Shown here in pieces: positions 51,422-58,922 of a stretch of DNA of 64,000 bases; the stretch's first letter is position 1, and every line of letters begins with the position of its first letter. Made by a program: the position numbers and the translations under genes. This DNA comes from VSJD01 sp041653875 (GTDB lineage: Bacteria; Verrucomicrobiota; Kiritimatiellia; JAAZAB01): the NCBI GenBank assembly GCA_041653875.1, contig JBAZEM010000007.1, positions 1 through 64,000 on the forward strand. Reading direction: 5' to 3'. Under the pieces are notes generated by a model. The model was not told the origin of the DNA. It searched no databases and saw nothing but the letters and a program-made list of their open reading frames with translations.

Positions 51422-52546
51422 ATGAGTCCTAAGCTGAAAGTTGCAAAATCCGAAGCGGTGGTCTATTTCGGCGCCGCGCATGTGGCGCGCGCGCATGCGG
51501 ATGCCAGTCTGCCGGCCAAGTTGGAGCGCATCCTGAAAAAGACGGACTTGAAGCGCCTGTGCCAGGGCGCCTGGGTGCCCATCAAAATGCATCTGGGCGG
51601 CGGGCGCGGTTATACCATGATCCACCCGGTCTTCGTCAATGTCGTGGTCAAGGCCGTGAAGGCGGCGGGCGGCAAGCCCTTCGTGGTGGACGGCATGTTC
51701 AACACGATCGCCACGGCGGCCGAACGCGGCTATACGGCGGCAACCTTGGGCTGTCCGATCGTTTCCGCCGGCGGACCCTATGATTCGCATATCGTGACGC
51801 GGAAACTGGACTTTCCCGGATTGGATAAAATCGACGTGTTCGGCGCGATTTGGGATGCGCCCTGCCTGATCAATTTTTCGCATATCAAGGGGCACGGCAA
51901 TTGCGGCTATGGCGGCGCCTGCAAGAATATCGCCATGGGCTGCGTGGATGGGCCCACGCGCGGGCGTCTGCACGCCCTCAGCGGCGGCATCGACTGGATC
52001 AAGGACCGCTGCCGCCTGTGCGGACGGTGCGTCAAGGCCTGCGACGCCGGCGCGATCAGCCTGGATAAAAAAAAGAAGACTGTTGCGTTCTTCTGGCACG
52101 ATTGCCGGTTCTGCGCCCATTGCGTGACGGCCTGTCCGCACGGGGCGCTGAAAGTCGGCGCCACGGACGGTTTTCGGCGTTTCCAGGAAGGCATGGCCGT
52201 GGCAACCAAGACCATTCTGGATTCCTTCGATCAAAGGCGCGTTTTGCACATCAACCTGCTGACCAATATTTCCATGCTGTGCGACTGCTGGGGTATGAGC
52301 TCGCCCAGCATCGTGCCGGATATCGGGGTCATGGCTTCCCATGACATGGTGGCCATCGAAACGGCGACGCTCAAGGCGATCGAAGCGCGGCATTTCATTC
52401 CCGGCAGTTTGATCGGCAACCGCCGTCTGGCTAAGGGCGGCCACTTGCTCGAACAGATTCATGGCAAGGACCCGTTCCTGCAAATCCGGGCGCTTGAACG
52501 GCATGGGGTGGGTCTCTCCCGTTATCGTCTGATTGACGTGGCGTGA
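51422..52546 (+). CDS. DUF362 protein with two [4Fe-4S] ferredoxin motifs
   Basis: A 374-residue cytoplasmic protein. The first 180 residues match DUF362 (GAWVPIKMHLGGGRGYT, NFSHIKGHGNCGYGGACKNIAMG). The centre has two ferredoxin-type motifs: CRLCGRCVKAC and CRFCAHCVTAC with the partner cysteines, enough for two [4Fe-4S] clusters. Such proteins are common in anaerobes but no reaction is established. GGAGG lies before ATG 51422; ATG 51389 is an alternative. Confidence 0.85.
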   Translation: MSPKLKVAKSEAVVYFGAAHVARAHADASLPAKLERILKKTDLKRLCQGAWVPIKMHLGGGRGYTMIHPVFVNVVVKAVKAAGGKPFVVDGMFNTIATAAERGYTAATLGCPIVSAGGPYDSHIVTRKLDFPGLDKIDVFGAIWDAPCLINFSHIKGHGNCGYGGACKNIAMGCVDGPTRGRLHALSGGIDWIKDRCRLCGRCVKACDAGAISLDKKKKTVAFFWHDCRFCAHCVTACPHGALKVGATDGFRRFQEGMAVATKTILDSFDQRRVLHINLLTNISMLCDCWGMSSPSIVPDIGVMASHDMVAIETATLKAIEARHFIPGSLIGNRRLAKGGHLLEQIHGKDPFLQIRALERHGVGLSRYRLIDVA

Positions 52547-52607
52547 TTGAAACAAGGCGGCGCAATAGCGCCGTTAACCAGGCAATGATTACAAGGGGAT
52601 ACGATCG

Positions 52608-53107
52608 ATGCAGAACGGATTTTTATTGGAGAATGCTTCTTGGATCTGGCCGGGTCATCGTCATGAAGATCGGCGCAATGTGTACGCCGATTTCCGTTAT
52701 GATTTCCAGGTTAAGCGCAACAGGGGGCCGGCAGGGCTTGCCATTACGGCGGATCAGAGCTACATGCTTTATTTCAACGGGGAATATGTCGGCCGTGGGC
52801 CGGCGCGGGCCGTTCCGAAAACGGTTTGTTGCGATTTGACCGGCGTTATTGGCTGTTTCTCGACTGGAGCGATTTGTATCGGGAAGGCAATCCGGCCCTG
52901 TTGAATTTGTGGTATGCGCTCGCTCTTGAAAAACTGGCGCAATTAGCCGGCCTTGCCGGCCGGGGTTCGGGCCGAAGTGTTCCTGCCGGGCATACGGGAG
53001 CGGGCGACCGGAGAAAATCGATGGTCGATCGGGCTGCGGCAAGGTCGCGCCAACCGAGATTAGCGCCCCAAATTTTTGGGGTGGGATCATGGAACCCGCG
53101 TTTCTGA
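52608..53107 (+). pseudogene. Degenerate alpha-L-rhamnosidase (GH78-like) remnant
   Basis: The first frame (52608 to about 52825) reads WIWPGHRHEDRRNVYADF and SYMLYFNGEYVGRGPARA, like the N-terminal domain of GH78 enzymes. It then shifts: another frame from about 52826 reads LFLDWSDLYREGNPALLN, then LWYALALEKLAQLAGLAG, like the catalytic (alpha/alpha)6 barrel. A real enzyme needs several hundred residues between these. So a large internal deletion plus frameshift has left a remnant of under 170 codons. It points to former rhamnose-polysaccharide use. Confidence 0.65.
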
Positions 53108-53131
53108 ATTCATTACTACCTGGATGGCATC

Positions 53132-54298
53132 ATGACTGACGGAACCTGGATGGAAACGGAATTGGCCGGTCTGCGCACACAGGGGTTGGAGCGCCAGCTC
53201 CAGGTCATGCCGGACTCGCGCCTTCAGGCGGATGGCCGGCGCGTTTTGAACTTTTCCAGCAACGATTATCTGGGATTGGCCCGCGCCCCGGCGGTGGCGG
53301 AGGCGGCCGCCGCCGCCGCGCGGCGCTGGGGCGCCGGCGCCACGGCCTCGCGCCTGCTGGTCGGCACGCTCTCCTGTCATGCGGAATTGGAAGCCCGGCT
53401 GGCGCAGTTCAAGGGCTATGCGGCGGCGCTCGTCTTCGGGAGCGGCTACCTTGCCAATATCGGCGCGGTGTCCGCGCTGGTCGGACGGCATGACCGCGTC
53501 CTGGCCGACAAGCTGGCGCATGCCAGCCTGCTCGATGGCGCCATCCTCAGCCGCGCCGCGATCCATAGGTTCCAACACAATGACGTGGACCACCTGTCGC
53601 GCTTGTTGCGCCAAAAGCCGGCGGGCGCGCGCGATCTCGTCGTGACCGAATCCGTGTTCAGCATGGACGGCGATTTGGCGCCCCTGTGCGATATTGCCCG
53701 CGTGGCGCAGGAGCAGGGCGCCATGCTTATGGTGGATGAAGCGCATGCCACGGGGGTGTGGGGTCCCGGCGGGACGGGATTGATTGGCGAATGGCGCCTC
53801 CAGCAGTCGGTTGCGGCGGCCATGGGCACGCTCAGCAAGGCGCTGGGCGCCTACGGCGGGTTCATTGCCGGATCGGAGACGCTCCAGCGCTGGCTGGTGA
53901 ACCGGGCGCGTTCGTTTGTCTTCAGCACGGGCTTGCCGCCGCCCTGCGCCGGCGCCGTTCTGGGCGCGCTGGATGTCCTGGGGAAAAACCCCGGCCTGGG
54001 CGCCGATCTGCTTCGCCGCGCCGACCTGTTTCGCAAGCGCCTCCAGGCGGAGGGTTTCGATACCGGCGGCTCCGTCAGCCAGATTGTGCCGGTCATTGTC
54101 GGGGATAATCTAAAAACGTTGGCGCTCGCGCGCCGTCTGCGCGGACATGGAATCATAGCCGCGGCCATTCGGCCGCCCACCGTGCCCGCGGGCACGGCGC
54201 GTTTGCGGCTTTGCGTGACCCTGGAACACACATCGGAAGATTTGGAGCGCGCGGTGGAAATTCTGGCGGCGGGCGCGCGCGAGGAAGGTCTATTGTGA
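53132..54298 (+). CDS. bioF: 8-amino-7-oxononanoate synthase
   Basis: A 388-residue PLP enzyme that condenses pimeloyl-ACP/CoA with alanine in biotin synthesis. Characteristic sequences: LNFSSNDYLGLARAP, GAGATASRLLVGTLSCHAELE, DEAHATGVWGPGGTGL and GTLSKALGAYGGFIAG, which has the PLP lysine (about residue 236). It is the first gene of a tight bioF-bioH-bioC operon; each following start overlaps the preceding stop. Confidence 0.95.
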   Translation: MTDGTWMETELAGLRTQGLERQLQVMPDSRLQADGRRVLNFSSNDYLGLARAPAVAEAAAAAARRWGAGATASRLLVGTLSCHAELEARLAQFKGYAAALVFGSGYLANIGAVSALVGRHDRVLADKLAHASLLDGAILSRAAIHRFQHNDVDHLSRLLRQKPAGARDLVVTESVFSMDGDLAPLCDIARVAQEQGAMLMVDEAHATGVWGPGGTGLIGEWRLQQSVAAAMGTLSKALGAYGGFIAGSETLQRWLVNRARSFVFSTGLPPPCAGAVLGALDVLGKNPGLGADLLRRADLFRKRLQAEGFDTGGSVSQIVPVIVGDNLKTLALARRLRGHGIIAAAIRPPTVPAGTARLRLCVTLEHTSEDLERAVEILAAGAREEGLL

Positions 54299-55044
54299 AA
54301 GCTTTGCCGCTAATCCTGATTGCCGGCTGGGGCCATACGAGCGAAGCGATGCTCGCCCTGAAAGAAGCCTTGGATGGATATCCCATCAAGGTCACTTCGA
54401 CGGGCGAGTTGTGGCAAGCCCGGTCCGGCGGCGCATTGCCGGGTTTGAACGGTCTCTCGCGGTATGCGCTGGGACTGTATGATTTGCTCTCGCCCTTTGG
54501 CGGGCGTGTCGGCGTCATCGGCTGGTCCATGGGCGGCATTGTCGCCCTGGAAACGGCGCGGACTTATCCGGACAGCCTGCGGCGCCTTGTTATTGTCAGC
54601 GGGACAGCGCGGTTCAGCGCGGGGAACGATGAGCTTCCCGGTGTAAGCGCCTCAGTTCTGCGCGCCATGGTCCTTGGGCTTAGGCGGATGCCTGATAACG
54701 TACTGGCCGCCTATAATGCCAAGGTGCATGCGCCGCAGAGCGGGCCCGGGGACACCGCGCGGGCGCAGGCCGGCGCCCTGCTGGACCGCGGCGAATTGAT
54801 TCAGGGCCTCGAATATCTTCAGCGCATGGATTTGCGGGATGGCCTGAATCGACTTGGCTTGCCGACCCTGGTGGCGCATGGGCGGGAGGACCGCATTGTG
54901 CCCTGGCAGGCCGGCGAATGGCTGAGCCGCGCCCTGGCTGTCAGTCAGTGGCGTTGTCACGAAGGCCTTGGCCATGCCTTGCCGATCCGGGCGCCATCGC
55001 TCCTGGCGGCGGATGTTCGCGCTTTCCTGGGAGACGTTGCGTGA
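54295..55044 (+). CDS. bioH: Pimeloyl-ACP methyl ester esterase-type hydrolase
   Basis: A 249-residue alpha/beta hydrolase. The nucleophile is Ser78 in GWSMGG, the acid is in HGREDRIVPW, and the histidine in EGLGHALP. It would remove the methyl ester that BioC adds, releasing pimeloyl-ACP for BioF. It could also be a BioG-type or other gatekeeper, as these are analogous. GTG 54295 is favoured: it overlaps the bioF TGA and has GAGGAAGG upstream, while the longer frame from 54211 runs inside bioF. Confidence 0.85.
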   Translation: MKALPLILIAGWGHTSEAMLALKEALDGYPIKVTSTGELWQARSGGALPGLNGLSRYALGLYDLLSPFGGRVGVIGWSMGGIVALETARTYPDSLRRLVIVSGTARFSAGNDELPGVSASVLRAMVLGLRRMPDNVLAAYNAKVHAPQSGPGDTARAQAGALLDRGELIQGLEYLQRMDLRDGLNRLGLPTLVAHGREDRIVPWQAGEWLSRALAVSQWRCHEGLGHALPIRAPSLLAADVRAFLGDVA

Positions 55045-55835
55045 CGATCGAGAACGAACACAAGATAATTGCCGCGCGCTTTTCGGCCGCGGCCGCCACC
55101 TATCATGCCTCCGCGACAATCCAGTCCTCCGTGGCTGAGCGCCTGGGCGGCATGTTTGCCGGGGAGGAAGCCGCGGATCGCATCCTGGAAATCGGGTGCG
55201 GCACGGGCTTGTTGACCGCGCGTCTGTGCCGCTTATTCCCGCGCGCCCGGGTCGATGCCCTGGATGTGGCCGCCGGCATGGTGGCGCAATGCCGCGCGCG
55301 GTTGGCGGACCAAGCGGGACTGCATTGCCATGTGGCCGATCCGAGCACTTTCCGCGCGGAGGCGCCGTACGATCTCGTTGTGAGCAGTTCGGCCTTGCAT
55401 TGGATGGCGCCGCTGGGCGATGTCATGGCGGCTCTGGCCGGAATGCTGGCGGGCCGGGGCCGGCTGGTGTTTGCCCTCATGGTACGCGGCACGCTGGCCG
55501 AACTCTCTGACGCGCGAAGGCGCGCCGCGCCGCATAAGCCGCCTGTGCGGCCGTTGCCGACCATGTCAAACGTGCGCGCCGCGTTGGCGCAAGCGGACTT
55601 GCGTATCGAGGAGGAACGTGAGGAAACCCAGTGTCAGATTTATGCCTCCGCCGGCGATCTGTTGCACCGGCTCCACGAACAGGGCCTGACGGGCGGTCCC
55701 TTAGCTCGTCCCGGGCGGGTGTTGAATCGCGCGGAACTGCGCCGCCTGACTTTGGATTACGAATCGCATTACCGGACAGATACCGGCGTATATGCCAGTT
55801 ACCAAGTGGCCTATTTTCGGGCGCGGAAAGAGTAG
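55041..55835 (+). CDS. bioC: Malonyl-ACP O-methyltransferase
   Basis: A 264-residue SAM-dependent methyltransferase that starts pimelate synthesis. The SAM-binding motif is ILEIGCGTGLLTARL near residue 50; AALDVAAGM-like VDALDVAAGMVAQC and VVSSSALHWM follow, as in BioC. The start is GTG 55041, overlapping the bioH stop (GTGA). bioA, bioD and bioB are not in the window. Confidence 0.93.
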   Translation: MTIENEHKIIAARFSAAAATYHASATIQSSVAERLGGMFAGEEAADRILEIGCGTGLLTARLCRLFPRARVDALDVAAGMVAQCRARLADQAGLHCHVADPSTFRAEAPYDLVVSSSALHWMAPLGDVMAALAGMLAGRGRLVFALMVRGTLAELSDARRRAAPHKPPVRPLPTMSNVRAALAQADLRIEEEREETQCQIYASAGDLLHRLHEQGLTGGPLARPGRVLNRAELRRLTLDYESHYRTDTGVYASYQVAYFRARKE

Positions 55836-55898
55836 AGTCTAAAAATGAGTTTTCCGGGGCCGGAGATCCACAGGAATGCCACACAACCTTGATGCGCA

Positions 55899-56045
55899 GG
55901 AATTTTCCGCCAGCCTGCCCGCCATAGCTTTATGCGACGGCGGGAGGCGGATCTGCCTATGGCATGACAATCCCGCCGGGTCAGGGGACCCGGCCTACAA
56001 TACTGTAGGCCCGGTGCCCTCACCGGGCGTTATGAAAAGCCGCCC
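55899..56045. repeat. Composite dispersed repeat with two GTAGGCC-CCCT hairpins
   Basis: GGAATTTTCCGCCAGCC opens at 55899, followed by a GGCGG/CCGCC module. Then two modules face each other: on the minus strand GTAGGCCGGGTCCCCTGACC (55973-56000) and on the plus strand GTAGGCCCGGTGCCCTCACC (56005-56030). Both have perfect stems and CCCT loops. Confidence 0.65.
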
Positions 56046-56108
56046 CGCTGCGGGGCCTAACTCGAAATCCGCTCGGACCTTGAACTGGGGTTCCGCCGCA
56101 AACGTTTG

Positions 56109-56609
56109 TCATCGGTTGTGCTTGATCATCAACTGGATGTCTTCGGCCAGGTTCTGCAGGTCTTCTTCGTGCGATACTTCGTCCTGCAGGATTTGCACTA
56201 CGATGTTATACGTGACCGGGTCGGCATCCTTGGTCGTCTGGAGCAGTTTGGAATACGTCGTAATGGCGCATTGCTCGCCGGCGATGTTCTGCTTCAGGAT
56301 GGTTTCCACGTAGGGATCGTCGGGGGCCGCATACCCGCAGTTGGACAATTTGTACCAGTCTTCCGGCTTGGTGACCGGCATGCCGTCGAGCTCGATGATC
56401 CGCAGCGCCAGCAAGCCGGCGTGCCGCAGCTCATCGGCCGCATGCTGGTTCAACTCGGCAATCACGGCGTCTTTCATCGGCCCTTTGACGACCTGGGCGC
56501 CGACCCAATACTGGTAATACGCCAGCCACTCGTCGGAAAACGCCTTGCGGAGCAGTCCAATGAGCTGTTCCACGTCCATTTTGATGATTTCACGCGCTTT
56601 CGTTCCCAT
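56109..56609 (-). CDS. Ferritin-like diiron protein
   Basis: A 166-residue four-helix bundle with iron ligands spaced as in ferritin/bacterioferritin-like proteins: DEWLAYYQYWVG, ADELRHAGLL (E-x2-H), GEQCAITTYSKL and DEVSHEEDLQNL (E-x2-H). It probably stores iron or protects against peroxide. Haem-binding Met of true bacterioferritin is not clear. AGGAGGA precedes the ATG. It is followed downstream by nothing on this strand; a rhodanese lipoprotein lies upstream in the same direction. Confidence 0.8.
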   Translation of the reverse strand: MGTKAREIIKMDVEQLIGLLRKAFSDEWLAYYQYWVGAQVVKGPMKDAVIAELNQHAADELRHAGLLALRIIELDGMPVTKPEDWYKLSNCGYAAPDDPYVETILKQNIAGEQCAITTYSKLLQTTKDADPVTYNIVVQILQDEVSHEEDLQNLAEDIQLMIKHNR

Positions 56610-56634
56610 AATTTTCCTCCTTGTTTGATAGGCG

Positions 56635-57150
56635 CTACTTCGCGGCGGGTGTGACCGGATTGCCCTCGGCCGCCCATCCCTCGATGCCGTAGGGATATTC
56701 GAGGATGTGTTTGTAACCCAGCGCTTGCAGTTTGTCGGCCAACATCACGCTTGCCGGACATTTCAGGTTGGCGCAATAGGTCACAATCAGGGCGTCTTTG
56801 GACTTCAACATGGCGAGGATCGCTTCGTCCTTGGCGTCGGGCGCGAGGCTTAACGCGCCGGGAATCCGGCGTCCGTCGTCATATTTGCCCGTGCGGGCGT
56901 CGAGCAGGGTCAACGTTGCGCCGGAATCGATCAGAGTTTTCAAGGCCGCAGTGTTTATTTCCGGGATCATCGTCGGCCCTGACGGGCATTTGCATTTCCC
57001 GCGCGGCAGGCCGCATTTGGCGCAAGCGGAATTTTCGGTCATGGACGCACCCTTCTTGACGTGGCATCCATGCCAGTTGCGCATGCACTGGCACCCGGTC
57101 AAGCCGACGACCAGAAGCGCAATTGCCGCCATCCACACAATCGTTTTCAT
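56635..57150 (-). CDS. Rhodanese-domain lipoprotein with cysteine-rich linker
   Basis: A 171-residue exported protein. The signal peptide ends with the lipobox VVGLTGC (Cys20). A short cysteine-rich segment follows, CAKCGLPRGKCKC, which resembles a zinc ribbon or metal-binding site. The C-terminal rhodanese domain has TLLDARTGKYDDGRRIPGAL and active-site-like YCANLKCPAS. It may handle sulfur or metal at the envelope. The ferritin-like gene starts 26 bases downstream, suggesting joint expression. Confidence 0.78.
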   Translation of the reverse strand: MKTIVWMAAIALLVVGLTGCQCMRNWHGCHVKKGASMTENSACAKCGLPRGKCKCPSGPTMIPEINTAALKTLIDSGATLTLLDARTGKYDDGRRIPGALSLAPDAKDEAILAMLKSKDALIVTYCANLKCPASVMLADKLQALGYKHILEYPYGIEGWAAEGNPVTPAAK

Positions 57151-57356
57151 GGTGTTATGTTCCTTTTATATGTTCTTTATCTTGCTTGTCCCGCCTGTTT
57201 GCAAGTATTCCGGTTCTTTTCGATAGCACCTCCTTTGTTCGGGGCCTGGAACTACTTAAATCGAAAAAACGTTCCCAGATTAAATGCAATTTTGGAATCA
57301 GGACACCCCCTATTGGCCGCTTCGAAAATCCCGACCGCCAGTGTCAGGCTTAAATA

Positions 57357-57747
57357 TTAAACCAGTTGCTCAAAGCGCCGATACAACAATACATCGCCCG
57401 CCATTCTCGCATGCAACCGCTTGAGTTGTTGCTCCGCGGCTACATAGGTAATCCCGCTATAATATTGACCGCCGATTGCCCGCCGGCCTGTTCGACAATC
57501 AGGCCGGCGGCGCGGTGTTTTCTTCGCCCAGAATTACGGCGCGTGGAAAGCATTTCCGGATCACCCGCTCGGCCGCGTCCTGGCATTCGCGGTCCAGCTT
57601 CAGTTTGACGTTGTGCGCAAACGATTCCGCAACGACGCGCCGGCGATGGGTGTGTTTCAAGGCATGCGCTCCGCCCGCGCGCGCGGCCGCTTCCGCGCAG
57701 GCCAGCAGGCGGTCAAGGGAGGGCGGGGGAGAAGGTTTGTTGTTCAT
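57357..57747 (-). pseudogene. Inositol-monophosphatase-family remnant with internal deletion and frameshifts
   Basis: From ATG 57747 the frame encodes the N-terminal part: LLACAEAAARAGG, HNVKLKLDREC and AVILGEENTA, as in IMPase/CysQ proteins. It stops at 57499. In another frame the next bases encode AAGLIVEQAGGQS, which is the C-terminal IMPase box that should lie more than 100 residues later. A third frame then gives GITYVAAEQQLKRLHARM, and ends at 57357. So the central metal-binding core is deleted. It could not be active. Confidence 0.7.
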
Positions 57748-57769
57748 CAGGAAAAGGCCCCTCGATATA

Positions 57770-57862
57770 TTGAGTGACTGCAAGAAATTGAGTGATTTAG
57801 CGATTCAGTGATTGATTGATTTAAATCGCTCAATCTCTGAATCAGTGAATCGCTGAATTGCT
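57770..57862. repeat. 8-nt periodic palindromic tract
   Basis: GAGTGATT, AGCGATTC, AGTGATTG units are followed by complementary AATCGCTC, AATCTCTG, AATCAGTG, AATCGCTG, so the region can form a long imperfect hairpin. Its right end encodes the last residues (ITSNSAIH) of the neighbouring hydrolase. Confidence 0.65.
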
Positions 57863-58783
57863 TGTGATTCGATACGAATAGCCATAGGATTCAATCACAA
57901 TATCGCCGTCCAATCCATTGACAAAGGTCTTGCAGGTGTTCGCCAGCAGGCGGATGCGGCGACTGCGCTCGGACAGCCAAAGCTCCTTCGGCGAGGGAAC
58001 GATCATCACGTCCGGGTGGACGGCCTCGAAAAATTCGTTGCCGGCGAGCCCCTCCGTTCCATGATGCGGCACTTTCAGAATATCCGCTTTCAGCGGCACG
58101 GTTGCGGTTTGAGCGGAAATATAATGTCCCAAGGGCGCGTTCAAATCGCCGGCGAACAAGTATTTCATGCGGCGGTGGGTAAGCATTATGATCGCCGAGG
58201 TGTCGTTGATATCGGTGCGGCCGATGGGGGTGTGAATCCCGTCATAGGCATAAAGCACCCGGAGTGCGATGCCGTTGTCGAATGACCAACCGGTTCGATC
58301 GGTGATCGGCGCCAGTGGAATACCGCGCCGGGCCAACTCGGCGCGGATGGCGTCCAACTCGGCGGTTGAACATCCCCACCATTCGTTGGTCGCCAGTTCC
58401 GGGGCCGGCGGATTGAAATAAACCCGTTCCACGGCGATGGCGGATTGCAGAATGGGGATCAGGCCGCCGTAATGGTCGTTGTGTCCGTGCGTGATAATAA
58501 CGGCGTTCAGCCGGCGCACACCCTGTTGCCGGAGGAAACGGATCAGGCGCGGCGCGTAGAGCGTGTGTCCGGTATCGATGAGGAAATAGTTGGTGCGATT
58601 GATTTGCAGCAAGTTGGCGTCGCTCTGCTGGGGCAGGTAGTTTACGTCAATCGCCGTCCAGACCAGGTCCGGCGTTCGCGCGCGCGCCCACCACCATCCG
58701 CCGGCCGGGAGGGCGAGGAGGAGCAGGGCGGAGATGAGAAATGTAATACGGACATTACCACCACGTAAGCAAACATCGAACAT
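57842..58783 (-). CDS. ComEC-like metallo-beta-lactamase-fold hydrolase with membrane anchor
   Basis: A protein of about 313 residues. One N-terminal membrane helix (TFLISALLLLALPAGGWWW) is followed by an MBL domain with THGHNDHYGG (HxHxDH), AGDLNAPLGHY and KVPHHGTEGL. This is the layout of the isolated C-terminal domain of ComEC-type proteins. No start codon exists between the membrane helix and the upstream 7-nt tract; ATG 58783 lies inside that tract (MFDVCLRGGNV). The tail comes from another periodic tract. Function, perhaps nuclease-like, is uncertain. Confidence 0.78.
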   Translation of the reverse strand: MFDVCLRGGNVRITFLISALLLLALPAGGWWWARARTPDLVWTAIDVNYLPQQSDANLLQINRTNYFLIDTGHTLYAPRLIRFLRQQGVRRLNAVIITHGHNDHYGGLIPILQSAIAVERVYFNPPAPELATNEWWGCSTAELDAIRAELARRGIPLAPITDRTGWSFDNGIALRVLYAYDGIHTPIGRTDINDTSAIIMLTHRRMKYLFAGDLNAPLGHYISAQTATVPLKADILKVPHHGTEGLAGNEFFEAVHPDVMIVPSPKELWLSERSRRIRLLANTCKTFVNGLDGDIVIESYGYSYRITSNSAIH

Positions 58784-58855
58784 CGAACACCGAACATCGA
58801 ACGTCGAATGAAAAAGGGATGTGCTTATCCTTCGATGTTGGAGGTTCAATGTTAG
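58766..58855. repeat. 7-nt periodic tract (CATCGAA units) supplying a start codon
   Basis: CATCGAA, CATCGAA, CACCGAA, CATCGAA, CGTCGAA in exact register (about 58773-58810), then an inverted TTCGATGTTGGAGGTTCAAT after a short spacer. The minus-strand ATG of the MBL-fold gene is part of a unit. Confidence 0.75.
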
Positions 58856-58879
58856 CCTTACAGAATAAGTTGTCTTTAG

Positions 58880-58922
58880 CAGTCGATCGCTTAATCGCTC
58901 AATCGTTCAATCGCTAAATTTC
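58880..58922. repeat. 8-nt periodic tract next to the M48 3' end
   Basis: GATCGCTT, AATCGCTC, AATCGTTC, AATCGCTA follow in register. The tract abuts the stop codon of the M48 peptidase gene at 58914. Confidence 0.6.
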
